Translations under genes and position numbers: made by a program | Notes under the pieces: generated by a model | What the model was told of the DNA's origin: nothing | The model's input: the letters and a program-made list of their open reading frames with translations, nothing else | The model's database searches: none | Origin: Thuidium tamariscinum | Lineage: Eukaryota; Streptophyta; Bryopsida; Hypnales; Thuidiaceae | Reading direction: 5' to 3' | Assembly: GCA_947034885.2 (NCBI GenBank) | Contig: OX344757.2 | Location: 22,376,001-22,440,000, forward strand | DNA length: 64,000 nucleotides | Part shown: positions 1-12,235 of the stretch, piece after piece | Layout of the letters: the number at the start of each line of letters is the position of its first letter | Numbering within the stretch: position 1 is the first letter of the stretch

Positions 1-463
1 ATGATGTTCATGGAAGGAGGGGGTTTTCATGCTGTTGCTGCCTGGAGGAAAGCTGGAAGGCTTTGGGAAGGTCCTCAGTTCAGGAACCTTCCAATCGCTT
101 CTGATGTATCGCCGCCTTCTTCCCCTCTGGTAACCGTACCATAGATGTGCCTGCCATCATGTGTTGCTTTCATCTTCGGCGCGCTTTGTCACATGTAGGT
201 CCATAATTTCCCGAGTTGGTCTCATTATTTAAGGGTTTTTCGCAGAGGGTGTACAAGTTCAGTTGGGGTGTCGAGGTCCGATTCCTGATGACTGAACGGC
301 ATATAATTCTCCTTCGGGGGATATATACTAATTTGAGATGGACTTCAGAGCAATTATATCTGTATACTAGGGTCCTGGAGTCTATATTAGAACTGTCTTA
401 AAGAAAGTGTGCCTTCTGGCAACTGAGTTAAGTACTGTCTCATATCCCTAATCTCTTTGACAG
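1..463. other. Upstream part of the ARGLU1-like gene, probably intron
   Basis: No exon can be fixed here. Bases 1-129 form an open frame on the + strand that starts with ATG and is followed by a possible GTAACC donor, but it ends in phase 0, while the first clear downstream exon (from 464) needs two bases carried over. I therefore do not join them. The bases before 464 (a T-rich stretch ending in CAG) act as a splice acceptor, so at least the 3' part is intron. The true 5' exon with the start codon may lie outside the window. Confidence 0.4.
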
Positions 464-2211
464 GCACAGGAGTCGGACACCAACTCCAAGGCGATCAAAG
501 CGGCGTAGCCGTACACGATCACCATTAAGGTCTCGAAGTACAAGTCCTGTGGCTGTTGATCGAAGAAGAGCCTTTGATAAGGTTCGGGAAGATGAAGAGC
601 TTGAGAAGAGAAGGTAATGCCGCACACATTTAGAAGTACCGTGTTCGCCATGAGCAAATAGGTTGGTAGGTTCTTGGGTCAGCCCTCTGGTCTCTGTGAA
701 TGTCCTTGTAACCATGCTTGACGGGGGTCTCGTACGAACTTATACGTGACTTCCTGCACTCTACAATGTGAAATGAATCTGTCAAGTTCATTTCAGGCGG
801 ATGTGCCTGGCATGGTTACCCGTACTCACAAAGATTGGCGTTCTTACCCTCTTGGGTAGGATTTGTCCAATAAAAACAATCTGGAAACCTTAAGGATATA
901 CTTCTCATTATTTATTTGCTCGGATTCTAATCAAATTGCTGATGTTAACAGGGGAAGTAACATGGAAGAGAATCATCCAAGTAACCTTGCCAAAATAACG
1001 GCAATTTGTCATGGTTAACATTGCTAGAAAGGATGGGTTAGTTTCCCATCGCAGTCAAAGTGTGTAGTGGAAGTGACGCCATGTGGTGAGACTTTTCTCC
1101 TGGTCCATGGCAGTGTCTAGTGGGACTGTGATTCGAATCAGTCTGTAGCATGTCTCGTCCGTGTCCTTCACAGTAAGGTCCTTTCTGTCCTCGGGTGTTC
1201 AGTGGAGGATATTTTTCAGCTGCCTCTTCGAATTGAGCTTGTTTGTCATCTCTGGATGTACCATGTGTCACGATTTTTATGTCGCAGTATAATCGAACCT
1301 GGACTCGTGCAACATACCTCAGGTTATGTATCAGTTTTGTGTGGTTTCTATCTGCTTTTACATTGATGTTGCTTTGAAAGAACCAGTACCTTGTGAATGC
1401 CATCTCGTGCCCACAGTATGTTGCACCACAGCATGGGCACTGTTTATAGCTTCCTCATTGTTGCTGACTTTGCGTACTTTATTTACAGGCGACAGCAAGA
1501 GGCTGAAACAAAGATCATTGAGGAAGAATCTGCAAAGAGAGTAGAGGAAGCTATCCGAAAGAAGGTTCACGATGCCTTACACTCCGAGGATTTTAAGAAG
1601 GAGATGGAATTGAAAATACAGGAGGGCAGGAAAAAAATCGTTGATGACATTGCTGCCCAGCTTGAGAGGGAAAAGGAGGAAGCACTTGCTGAAGCCAGGA
1701 GGAAAGAGGTAAACTGTTACAATCTTACTGTCACTGTTACTGTATTCTAATAGATTGTATGTTGGGATATCTGTTCGTGGCTATTTTGCAGTGGGCTGTT
1801 GTCAATTTCTCTTTGCATTATTGTCCTTAGATTTACTTCACATTATTGAGAGCGAGTGGAATACCAGTATAGTTTAATCATCTAGTTTATGGCATTTAGA
1901 TATCACCTAATATAACGGTTGCTCGTCATATTTGCGATTTTCAGGAAGAGAAAAAGAGAGAAAAAGAACAGTTAGAACAGATGCTTGAAGAGAACCGCCG
2001 GAAAATTGAAGAAGCTCAGAGGCGTGCAGCTGAAGAGCAAGCCAGGAAGGAAGAAGAGCGTTATCGTGAATTGGAGGCTTTACAACGGCAAAAGGAAGAA
2101 ACACTTCGGAGAAAGAAGTTGGAAGAGGAGCAAGGCCGTGCCGAGCAGATGAAAATTTTAGGCAAAAAGAATACTCGCCCCAAGCTATCATTTGCCCTTG
2201 GGTTCAAGTGA
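464..2211 (+). CDS. ARGLU1: ARGLU1-like arginine/glutamate-rich nuclear protein (5' partial)
   Basis: Three exons read in one frame: 464-613, 1489-1708 and 1945-2211, all GT-AG, with splice phases that match; stop TGA at 2209-2211. They give 211 residues. The first exon codes an Arg/Ser-rich stretch with repeated R-S-R and S-P pairs, as in the RS-like N-terminus of ARGLU1. The other two code a long charged coiled coil rich in Glu, Lys and Arg. The end, ILGKKNTRPKLSFALGFK, matches the diagnostic PKLSF-type tail of the family. ARGLU1 is a nuclear splicing and transcription co-factor that works with Mediator and spliceosome components in animals; plant members are presumed to act in splicing. 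The start codon is not visible, so total length is unknown. The identity is safe; the function in this organism is inferred from the family. Confidence 0.9.
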
Positions 2212-2892
2212 GAGGACATGTATTGCATCACAACAGAGATTCTTGTGCTTCTTCACATGGTTTCTTTGTTGATTAGGGTGTCGGTCATTGTTTGAGGAGG
2301 CGCTTATGTGTTACAGAGAGAAAGTTCTATAGCTAGATATAGATAATTAGAATAGAAAAGATGTTTTTTTTGCAAGAAACTCATTGTAATGCATATTATT
2401 GGTCTTCTTTCAAAAGCTGAGTGTTTCCGTTTTATTTTTTCAGTGTCCGGTTGTATCCTTGTTGGGAGAGACTATTGTCGAGTGCACAACTGCAGGTGTG
2501 AATTCCGGTTGAGACGGTGTAATATTCTGTGAACTTCTCTGCACAAGTCTGGTCTAGCATCAGCAGTCCGTCTTCACTGCTTGCTGGGAAGCTTAGTGTA
2601 TGATTGAAATTAAATTCAAGCTTTATTTTAACCATTACATATGGCTAAATCTTGTCTAATCTTTGATACGTTCATAACTGATATGTGACTATAAAATACA
2701 CTTCTAGGTGGTGCTTTTTGAGGTAAAAAGTGAACTACCTTGTTCCATGTTATGGTGGAAACAATTCTTGGGTTGTGTGTGATTAGGGCTATCAAGAGTT
2801 GCAATAGGGTTTTTCTAGTCTTTTGTTGAGTTCACCTCATATAGAATTCTCTTTGTTACACCAAAATTGTTATTTGTAGAATATAAATTTAA

Positions 2893-3099
2893 CTTGTAAA
2901 GGATGGAATGGTGACCATGGAAATCATCCATTTTGATACCATAAGATTTATTGGTTTACAAAATCCAAAAGCATTCATTGGAAATCAAATGAGTGTAGAT
3001 CTCTCCTTACTACACAAATTTTGAGGATGAATAATTGTAATTTTGTCCTACATAAAAAAAAATTGTCATTCATTGAACTTGTATTGGATGTTTTAAGGG
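2893..3099 (+). mobile_element. 222-bp TTAA/CCC-family element, diverged copy
   Basis: About 207 bp with TTAA at 2889-2892 on the left and GGG-TTAA at 3097-3103 on the right. The left terminal CCC is lost (reads CTTGTAAAGG). Internal words AAGGATGGA, GACCATGGAAATCAT and GAGGATGAATA are shared with the copies near 4.3, 11.8, 12.3 and 51.9 kb. Confidence 0.6.
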
Positions 3100-4276
3100 T
3101 TAAAACATCACTACATTTGTATCAAAAATAATATGTACTATAAAGATAATAATTGTAAAAACTAACTACATGTAAACATTTTGTATTATTGCCTTATCTT
3201 CCTACTTCAAGAATAAATCTTTGTTTATTAAAATTGATTTAAAGTTTGAAATTTAGCACATGCAGTATTTCAACAAACTTTAATTTTTTAAGCCCTTGAT
3301 CAACATTTTTGACTATAAATATTCAACACTACAATATATGAAGAATCCATCGAGGTAAACTAGAATTAGAAGTGTAAGTGCAACAATTTGAGACTTATTA
3401 CTTCTAAGGTTAATTTTAGAGACATCTATCTCTTAGGAACTTGATAATTCATAATTTATTCATTTGGTGTCCAAAAAACATTGATTGTAGAAATTCTATG
3501 TAAGTAATTTTAACTCCTAAGAATTAGTTCTATAGTCATACATTATTTCTACATTTACTTTAGTTATTTAAATTTTATTCAAGATTCAATTTTAAATTCC
3601 TATTATAGGAGACTATATAGTATTTTTCAATGTGAAAATTTATACTAGATTGGATTCTTATAATTTATTTAGTAATGAGTGAAAATAAAATTGTCATTGT
3701 AATATAAAAAATTCAATTAATTTTAAGCATTTTGTAAAAGTACTAGTAATAAAGAAGAGTGAAAACTTCTCAAACAATTATTTTAATTCTCAACCCCAAA
3801 ATTCTTTTAATAGTGAACTTTAAATAAAATTACTCCATACTATTGTTGAGCTAAATTTTAGCCAATTGATAGATGAAATTTTGATAAATAAGTTTTCTTA
3901 TGTGAAAAATATTTTTTTGAAATACTTTCATTTTTCAAAAATTTCAATACAAATGATATATACTATACAAATAGTGTGATTCTAATGTATAGAGCCTCCA
4001 ATTGCAATAATTTATTGGACTTTAAAATTATTTCAAAGTTTTAAAATGGAGTAGAAACTAAATTTTTTGGATTTTATTTTCTTTGTTAACATCAATTCTT
4101 TTTAAATGAAAATTATATAACTACAATCAAGTTTGACCACAATCCATCCATTCTTGGGGACATAACTTTGTTTACCAATAGGTGTTCCTTTTGCATGTGG
4201 TTTGAAAAGGAACCCCTCTAGCAAATAATATTATCTTATATGAATCCTAAGCCAATTTTGATACTTAAATCTTTAA

Positions 4277-4498
4277 AATTTTAAAGGATGGACTACTAAC
4301 CATGGAAATCATTCATTTTCATTCTTTGGGAATCATTTTTCTAAAAAAATCCAAAACCACTAATTAGAAGTCAAACAACTAAAGAAGATATCTATTTTCT
4401 ACGCAAAATTCTAAAGATGTATAGATGCACTTCTATTTCACACAAAAAGATTCTTTGTCCTCCATTGGACACAATACATCTGCTTCAACATTTCAAGT
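4277..4498 (+). mobile_element. 222-bp TTAA/CCC-family element, diverged copy
   Basis: TTAA flanks at 4273-4276 and 4499-4502 give a 222-bp unit, the same length as the best copies. It shares AAAGGATGGACT, ACCATGGAAATCAT and AAAGATTCTTTGTC with them. Terminal CCC and GGG have decayed. A further AGGGGTTAA end at 4606-4614 suggests a second, overlapping insertion of a related element. Confidence 0.6.
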
Positions 4499-4683
4499 TT
4501 AACTAATAAGTCCTACTCCCAAGTGTTTTGTAAAACATAGTCCCTTCCCAATATAGCAAAGACCATTGTTTTTGTTATACAATGTTATAAGATGTGTAGT
4601 CCTTTAGGGGTTAAACAAAACAAGTAAGACTAAAATTTATCAATAACGTCGACATTCTCATAAACATTCATTGTCTGCACTGT

Positions 4684-5330
4684 GTGAGGCAGTGACTGCC
4701 TCTTTTGAGCTCATTGTCATTGTGACAAACTATGTCACAATGAGCTCAAAAACTAAAAAAAATTTAAATTTTAAAAATTTAGCACCTACCCCTCAGCCCC
4801 TCCCAATCTGATTTAATGATTTAAACATTAAATTTTAAATATTAAACTTTTTAAGCCCCCTCCCCTCCTAATTTGATATAAATATTAAATTTTGAATTTT
4901 GAATTTTTTTGAATTTGTAAATCCCCCCTCCCCCCACCCCCTTTTATAATTCTGAGAGGGTGGGCTTGAAGACAAAGGATATGGGATAAATTATATAGTA
5001 TATAGTATTCTATATCCATATATCATATTCGTATTTGTACAATATCTATATTCAGTATTAGTACTAGTATTCTATATCTGTATCCAATATTTGTATTCAA
5101 TATCCATATCTAGTATTTAATATCCATATCTAGTATCTAATATCCGTATCTAGTATTAGTATGTATCCGTATTCAGTATCAATATCAATATCAGTATCAG
5201 TATCCGACGGTTGTTGATTTTTCTTGGAGGGGGGTTGGGATTTTTTTTATTCAAATCCAACGGTTGTTGATTTTTCTGATGAGGGGGGGTAGGAAAATTA
5301 ATCGAACAACTGTGACTGCCTCTTTTCGTC
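4684..5330 (+). repeat. Dispersed repeat with GTGACTGCCTC ends and an internal degenerate microsatellite
   Basis: It begins GAGGCAGTGACTGCCTC, followed by a hairpin (TTGAGCTCATTG.. / ..CAATGAGCTCAA). It then has AT-rich sequence, C-rich runs, a long degenerate array built on TATCCGTATT-like words (about 4980-5205), two copies of a GACGGTTGTTGATTTTTCT-like block, and ends near GTGACTGCCTCTTTTCGTCAC. The same order of parts recurs at 48736-50830. No coding capacity. Confidence 0.65.
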
Positions 5331-6026
5331 ACATTCTCTTATACAACTTATCAATCACACTTCAACCAATATAGTCAAGGCTTGAGAATGCTTTCATATA
5401 AGGTGAACCACTGCTCAAGGTGCACATTCACACTTCCATAACATTATTAACCAATGCTCAAGGAACTCCCTTTCACTCCCCCTGAAAGCAACCGTCCCCA
5501 TTCCCAACCTTCCAATAACTCTCTGTAGATTAAACTAAATCCACTCCTAGGGATTCAAAGAGGAATGGTTTAGACTGGTTAACAATGTTAAGACCTATAC
5601 AAGGGAGTCTAAACTAATGCCACCCAAAGCATCATAATAATGGTTCTATGTACAAGGGCATAAAACCCCGGACGCCTATTAAATTCTACTACCCAAGCCC
5701 TTTCTGTACACCGACTTCTCAGAAGAAACCAAACCAGTTGATACCCAATTGCTGATGGAATCTCAGGAGGATGGTTGAGTCCTTCAATTTGCGCAGATCC
5801 AAGCTTCCACGCTGCTTCACATAAAACGGAGCTCCCTTCCCTTCGAATGTACAAGAGAAAGCCTGCGAGGGAGAGCTCCCTTGAGTTCCATCCAACCATC
5901 CAAGCTTTTGCGTCATTAATAGAATTTTCTGAAGCATGTGATCAGCAATCTGCGCTCGTTGTTTGTTTGTTTGTTGCCTTCAATGAGATGAGGATTTTCA
6001 AATCCACCGTCCAGTTAACTTAATGC

Positions 6027-9000
6027 TCAGGCTCTCAAACGCTTGGCAGCCTGCATGAAGCCCATGATCACTTGTCCCTCGTCCAACTCCTGAAATTCCA
6101 AAACCACAATTTAATGAGGGGATTGAAAGTGCCGGAAGACTGGGATTGAAAGTGTCGGAAGATGAAGAATGTGTCTACACTCGTCTTTGAATCTCGTAAT
6201 TGTTGGCTAACTAACTTGGTGGTGATAGAGCTGCGTCTTTTCGAGGTTTAGTAAATCGGTTTCCTGGTTTGTGGAAAGTCTAAAAATCTGAGTGCGAAAA
6301 GAGGAAATTTATGGTGGAACTTCCTACTTCAGTTCAGAGCTGTGCCTATTCTAAATGTTTGAACTGCAAAACACATTGGGTTCAATTGAATGGAATCAAG
6401 GTATTCAAGATCATGCGTCGATACTCAAATCTTGAGCTAAAAACCGAGTTCTAGAATGTTAAAAAAGCAAGTGGAACCATAGTGGAACTATAGTGGCCTA
6501 TCAAGTTATGTAACGCAAGTTCTGTCTACAAGTTGCCTATCAGATATGTAACGCTCTCCCTAGAACTACATCGAGACTCCAGTGGCAAATCTCGGAGATC
6601 TGTAGCTCTTCTGAAAGATCGAGGGGAGAACGGGTTTAAACCTCTAAATCACCATTTGTTGTTTCCAACAACATTGTGCCATGTAAGTGGCAATGAAATT
6701 GACAGAAGAGGGTTATGACACACAGGACAAGACAAAGAGAATTCATAGAATTCAAAAACTCGTGTACCTGCGACATAAAATGCCTCACGACTGCATCCAC
6801 AAGCTGCTCTTTCGACGAGTTTGGACCAACTTCAACCTTGACAACAGAACAGAGAAATTTCATCAGTTCAAGTCGTGGACATAAACTTTAAGACCACTCC
6901 GAGCAAGAAAAGAACGCAGCCTGAACACTCTGATGAAAATCAATGCCCGTCAAACTTTCTCCTGACGAAAATTCACAAGAAAAATCGAGCTAGAAGCATT
7001 GAGAAACCCTTCAAGCTTTCCAAATCACTGTTCAAGACATAAAAACACTATCCCAATTCGAAAGTGTACGACTGGGACAGTTTCACAACTAAAAGCTCAA
7101 CACCAATATCGTGACCCTCATTTTGATGATTTTTGTCACAATACCAGCTTAAAATGACTTCGATATCGCTTCAGAATAGCCGTCTCCAGCTTGCTAAGGT
7201 TCACTGACTGCAGGCAAAACAAAACGAGCTCACAAGTCAGTATTCATACAACCAATAGTTCTTGCTATCTTTGAACACAAAATAGTGTTTGAAATGAGGT
7301 TGGATTGCATTTATTACACGGCCTCAAGTTTATTGTTGAAGCGACGCCTTACCGGTAAGTATTTGCTCGATAACCCTCTCCCTTCATCACGACCCTCTGT
7401 TTTGTGAAAGGAGTTGCCACATTCGGCTTCTCTTCTGGTAGTGCCCATGACGCCAGGATTCGACGAGGTTGGTAATGCAGGCTTGCGAGAATGCACTCTG
7501 AATGAGTTTCTGGGGTAATTTTTGTCTGCAACCACAAAAAATTTCATCAATTCATTAGCGTTTAACAGAACAGTTTAATCAGTTAATCCTCATTCTTGTA
7601 AATTGTCCTTACCTTCCCAAATCAAAAAGAACTGATTTCAAACCTGGCCACAAACATTATGAAGCGTCTAGTGACCACATTAATCATATCGCTGACAGAA
7701 GACTAGACAAAATTTGCTTTGTAGACATTCTCTCAAAATCCTTCATCCATTTCATATCCACAGTATGCAAGCTCTTGAAAAACGCTCATCATCCACCCAC
7801 TGAATTCAGATTGGCATTTTCTCAAAAGGGGTTCAACTGAACGAAAGAATGTGCAGCAAAAACATCATCAATTAGTTGGACAATAGCCGTAACAATGAAT
7901 CGATTAAATTCGTACCAAGACTTGTTTCCCTAGAGAATGGATTGTCTTCATTATCATCGTCATCGTCTCCACCATTTTCCTTGTGGCCACTGGGAGCCTC
8001 AATCACGCTCAATGCATTGCGCTGGAGCTTGACTTCATCTCCATTTGTAAGCATCTGCACTCCATAACACACAGAATTCGCAAGGAAAATTAGGTCTCGT
8101 GAACTCAAGCAATTGCCCATCAGGTCGAGGATTCGAAAACCTGATGAACCCTATTAGTTAACCGCAACTGATCTCTTCCAATCAACACTTAATATGCCTT
8201 GAATTTCTCAACCGTTAAGTGTAAGAAATCGTGACTGGGCTATGGTCACTGATCTATAAAATGGAAATGCCAGGGCTACCTACCGTCCTTTCAATATAGT
8301 GATCAACTATCTTCCACTCGTTGGTTAATTATACTGATTAAAAAATGATAAAATAAATTGAGGGAGTTTGATTGACTCTTGAAGTACCCAATCGAAGTGA
8401 TCTCTCCAAAACTTTTGTACTAAATTCCCAATAAAAGCACAGTCCTAAACGCTACTTACAAATGCTTGTTCAAACTCCGACTGAAAGAGTATCTTCTAGC
8501 TTATCATGTCAGCCTTTCAGCCAATGCTTCCATTCTCTCACTACATTCACCATTCAGAGATCCCTCTTAAAATCCCACAAAATCCAAATAGATCTAAGAA
8601 ATTAAACTGATTGTTTCCAATTACTGCAATCAGTCACAGAGAAATTGCTGAACCCAACTTGCAAAAGAAGAAAAACTAACCTATAACGTAAAGAGTAGTA
8701 AAACCCTCTGCATTGACATGATAAAGCATTATTAAAAAACGAGGATTTCATAAGGACAAAAAGTCATTTACCAGCCAGTGCCAACCACCCAAGCCCACCG
8801 CCTTTGTGACCACCCCTTGAAGACCCACCAGAACCGACTTGGTGCGATTGTTGCCCGTGACCAGCACTTTGGTATGCCGCGGCAGCACAGCCAAGCCATC
8901 TCCCCCGTCCTCTCCCGGATGAAGACCACCCTCCATAGCCCTCCTTGCAGCACCGCCAGCACAGTCTTGAATCAAGTCCCCCGGGCACTCACCTGCAGCA

Positions 9001-10326
9001 GCTAGCCCATCGGTTTGGTAATCGAAAGTTACAACAACAAACTTCAGCTTCCATTGGATTTTTAATTAGTATGCATGCATTGGATCAGTCGCTGCTCTCC
9101 GATGATTGCGTGGGACTAATACTATTCTAACGGGACCTGGCGGTCGAAGACCTTAATTTAGTAGCATGCTAAACTGAGCAGATGCTGTTGCTGATCGTTC
9201 AGATCATGGCATTTTTCCACCCAACGCCGGCTTTTTCGGCCGCTTAATCCGGGCGATAATAATAACGGCCATTGCTCTTGGTGTGTGACACTGCTTTCGG
9301 CGCTTTCCGCGTGGGCCCATTTTTAGTAACAGGCATCAGTGTTGAGTAATTGCATACAAACTCGAGATTTCAAAGTCAGACTCAGAATGTGTCGCAGCAC
9401 TAATTAATTCATACTAACAATAACAGATCATGGGTTGTAGCTCCTGAGCTTTAAAATATGGAAACGTTTCAAAACTCTGAATTCAAACTTACATATCTGG
9501 GAAACCTACAAATGAAAGATCTAGAAACAGTACAAAATTTGAGATTTTCTGTCGATGGAAACTATGGAAAGTTGCCGAAAAAGAATTTACATGAACTCTT
9601 ACTACGAAGCTATGGATAGGTGGTCAATACTAACAGATCATAAATAGTAGGTACCTCTTCCAGCTTTCAAATGCGGCAACATTGCCACACCCCATGAGCT
9701 CAAGATCTATCTACCAAATTGAGACTTCCTTTCCAGTGAACGAAAATTTCAGAAGTAGCCTAAAGAGTAATTGCACAAACTCGAGCTGTCGATTCACGAT
9801 CAAGTTATGCTGGACACGAAACAGATCATGCACAGTAGCTCCTGAACTTTCACATGTGGCAACAGTGTCAAACCCCATGTGCAAGATCTATCTACCAAAT
9901 TGGGATTTCCTACCAACGGAAATCTTAACAGCTAGTAGTCTCAAGTGTAATTGCTTCGACCATAAAACCTTCGACATCGATTCACCAACAAACTTGCTCC
10001 GTCAAAACTAACAGATCAAATACGCTTGACAGTAGCTCCAGAACTTTCAAATGTGGCAACATTATCCACCTCTCTAGCTTACAGAATTCCGCTATTCCAA
10101 ATCTCTCTTCGCAAGTCACGATTTCATGCAGTTTCCTACCCAAATTCCAACGAGAATGTAATTAAGAAGTTAAACGTTACAGAATGGATGGGCTACCTAC
10201 CTGAGTAGATTTCACTCCAGCGAACCCAAATTAAGCTCTCTCTGCCGTTGCTCAGCTACCGGGACGTGCTCCTGGCGACCCCAAAGAAAGCCTCTTCCGT
10301 GCAATGCCACGACTTCGTCGAACCAT
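6027..10326 (-). CDS. SAP30: SAP30-like Sin3/histone deacetylase complex subunit
   Basis: Seven exons in transcript order: 10326-10260, 8992-8772, 8054-7916, 7525-7353, 7207-7145, 6836-6768, 6089-6027. All are GT-AG with matching phases and give 264 residues. The second exon codes the block found in plant SAP30-like proteins, including PRHTKVLVTGNNRTKSVLVG and the following GWHWL. The third continues TNGDEVKLQRNALSVIEAP and an Asp-rich stretch. The last three code the Sin3-binding domain: SKLETAILKRYRSHFKL, SKEQLVDAVVRHFMSQ and ELDEGQVIMGFMQAAKRLRA at the C-terminus. SAP30 bridges the Sin3 scaffold and histone deacetylases in a nuclear co-repressor. The start is less certain than the rest: the ATG at 10326 keeps frame across a 1.27-kb intron, but an ATG at 8936 in good context would give 223 residues with the conserved part intact. 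Confidence 0.92.
9423..10100. repeat. Degenerate tandem repeat, about 190-210 bp period, four copies
   Basis: The word ACAGATCA starts units at about 9424, 9633, 9820 and 10010. Each unit continues with GTAGCTCC-like, CTTTCAAATGTGGCAACA-like and AAGATCTATCTACCAAATT-like blocks, and GTAATTGC followed by AACTCGAG in the first copies. The last unit is cut short. The array lies inside the proposed first intron of the SAP30-like gene. Confidence 0.75.
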
Positions 10327-11713
10327 GACTCCACCTTGCGCTATTTCTCTGTCTGTATCCAAAACACTCGCTCTACCCGAAAAAGGAACGCGAAATTGCA
10401 CAGAGACCACCAAATGCGAAGCCAGAGAATCCCAACGACGGCCTTCCCACAACTGCAATTGAGATCACGGCAAGCCAAGCGAAACCGGACTAACAAACTC
10501 CAGGTCGTACTACACTGCGACGAGCGACAATGGTGGCAACGTCTGCACAATTCGAAGGTTGATGAGGGTCAGAGAATTGGTAAAGAGAATCGGTATAATG
10601 GCGTCCCAAAGTCCGAATCTAGAGATGCAAGGGGGCTGGGAAAAGTATATGATGAAAAGGGGGGTCTGGCTTGCTTTTTTTCGGGGGGACGGAGAGACGG
10701 AGACGGGGGGGCAGATATGATGAGTGGGCCAAGGGAGCAGCGAGAGGGAGGCGTGTGGGCGTGTCAGCATGGGCACTGGTCCCCATGCGCTCCGCTTTTC
10801 TTTAGCTTTTCTGGACTTAAATTTGGGGCCTCCGTCCACGTTCGAGCGTGTTTCGGAACAGTTGGGTAGCTTCGTTTAAGGTACCCCCGTTTCTCGCCAG
10901 CCCGGCGGGGCGCCGGCCCTGGATTCTTCACTTCTTCTTCGTAGACTCCCTACTTGCAACTCCACTTAAGAGAGAGATTTCAGTGGAACCACACTAATCG
11001 GTCGATTTTGTAAATGCTCTTAGTGTTTACTTTTGATGAGCACAAGTGTCTGTACAACACTGTTCGAAGAGGGAATCTTTTCTCAAATCTAGTTTACAAA
11101 AACCTTCATCAAGAGTAAAACCTTGTAGCATTTACAAATCAATTAAACTTCGTGTGGTTTACACTAAATATCATTATCACAATCAGTGTAAGTTACGTTA
11201 GCGTGACTTTGGTCGATTAAGTAGCGTCACTCGCACTGACGGCACGCACTACTAGGACCCAACCAGGCGCGTCCCGCAGTGCTCTAGACTGTGCTAGTAC
11301 TGTACCTACTGTAGCTTGTTTAGACTGTGGAGGAGTTCCTCGCATCTTTCTTCCGTTAACTTACCTTAGTTTTGGGTTTTTCTTTTCTCGGTCGGTCTTG
11401 GGCTGAATGAATGAGTTTGGTTGTGAGTCAGTCTGACTTTGTGAACGCTTGCTCAGCTCGATTGCCGTTGTGGCCACAGGAAACTGAAAAGGGGGAGCTG
11501 CGCTTTTCTTCGCTTCTGTCCACTTGGGAGCATGATCTCGGGATCGGGAATTCGAGACGGGTGATCGAGGGCTGGCCCCGCGCAGACAACAGTGGATTGC
11601 ATTGAGTGCGTGATGCCAGTCAATTGTTCCACTGTTGTGGAGTTGGGCCGTTGGGGAGGTTGAACTCATCAAGGCAGTCAGGAAGTTATTTTGATTTTGG
11701 TTTTCCTGTTTTT
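10327..11713. promoter_or_regulatory. 5' flank of the SAP30-like gene and GC-richer unassigned stretch
   Basis: Base composition rises sharply here, as expected for 5' UTR and promoter of the minus-strand gene starting at 10326. No TATA box or named motif stands out. The part 11340-11680 is also GC-richer and carries overlapping open frames (11361-11810 minus, 11411-11605 plus) with no recognisable product. It shares a near-identical 24-base word (11405-11428) with 49867-49890. Confidence 0.4.
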
Positions 11714-11776
11714 TTAACCCTTGAAGGACGGACTGGTGGCTGTGAAAATCAGCATGCATTTTGATACCAAGTTTAA

Positions 11777-11997
11777 CCCTTGAAGGACGGACTGTGGCCA
11801 TGGAAACCATGCATTTTGATACCGTGTGACATCACCTATTTTGAAAAAGCTAAATATATGCATTGGAAGTCAAAATACTGTATAAGATCTTCCCTTTCCA
11901 CCTCCAAAACCGAGGATGAAAAGTTGCATTTCTGTCCTGGAAGGAAAGATTCTTTGTCATTCAGTAGACGCCAAACGTCCGCGACATCATTCAAGGG
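11777..11997 (+). mobile_element. TTAA/CCC-family element, best-preserved 221-bp copy
   Basis: TTAA (11773-11776), CCCTTGAAGGACGGACTG..., ending ATTCAAGGG, TTAA (11998-12001). The terminal inverted repeat CCCTTGAA/TTCAAGGG is perfect for eight bases and both TTAA flanks are intact. A truncated left end of the same element (TTAA-CCCTTGAAGGACGGACTGG, from 11714) precedes it directly. No coding capacity. Confidence 0.8.
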
Positions 11998-12001
11998 TTA
12001 A

Positions 12002-12189
12002 CATCAAATACTTTGAACAAGCCAAATATACCCATTGGAAGTTCAAATATTGTAGAAGATTTCTCCTTTCCACCCCTAAATCCCTAATAGAGTAATAGTG
12101 AAGATGAATAGTTGCACTTCTGTCCTACAAGGAAAGATTCTTTGTCATCCATCAGACACAAAACATCCACCATGGTGTTTATGGATTAA
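12002..12189 (+). mobile_element. TTAA/CCC-family element, left-truncated copy
   Basis: This directly abuts the 221-bp copy and repeats its right two thirds: CCATTGGAAGT, TTTCCACCCC, GATGAATAGTTGCACTTCTG, AGGAAAGATTCTTTGTCAT. It ends TTTATGGATTAA, a decayed form of AGGGTTAA. Confidence 0.65.
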
Positions 12190-12235
12190 CAAATAAAATG
12201 GCATTTCATTGCAAAAGAACCAGTTAGGAAATCAA

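Larger units (their letters stand above)
2212..6026. other. 3' flank and repeat-filled spacer
   Basis: After the ARGLU1-like stop comes a probable 3' UTR to about 2640, then AT-rich spacer with no supportable gene. It holds two copies of the 222-bp TTAA/CCC repeat and one copy of the repeat that starts AGGCAGTGACTGCCTC, listed separately. The stretch 5600-6026 is of more balanced base composition and lies just downstream of the SAP30-like stop codon, so it is probably its 3' UTR and flank. Open frames in it (for example 5609-5899 on the minus strand) show no recognisable protein. Confidence 0.5.

Noticed and set aside
1110..1135. Palindromic GATTCGAATC as a tRNA T-arm
   Set aside because: No cloverleaf, acceptor stem or anticodon arm can be built around it; no tRNA gene was found in the window.
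1397..1480. Open frame extending upstream of the ARGLU1-like exon at 1489
   Set aside because: A clear TTTACAG acceptor at 1482-1488 and the matching phase of the 464-613 exon show this part is intron.
10336..10869. 177-codon plus-strand frame and overlapping minus frames at the SAP30-like 5' end
   Set aside because: GC-rich promoter and leader sequence keeps several frames open at once; no known domain and no codon preference for one frame.
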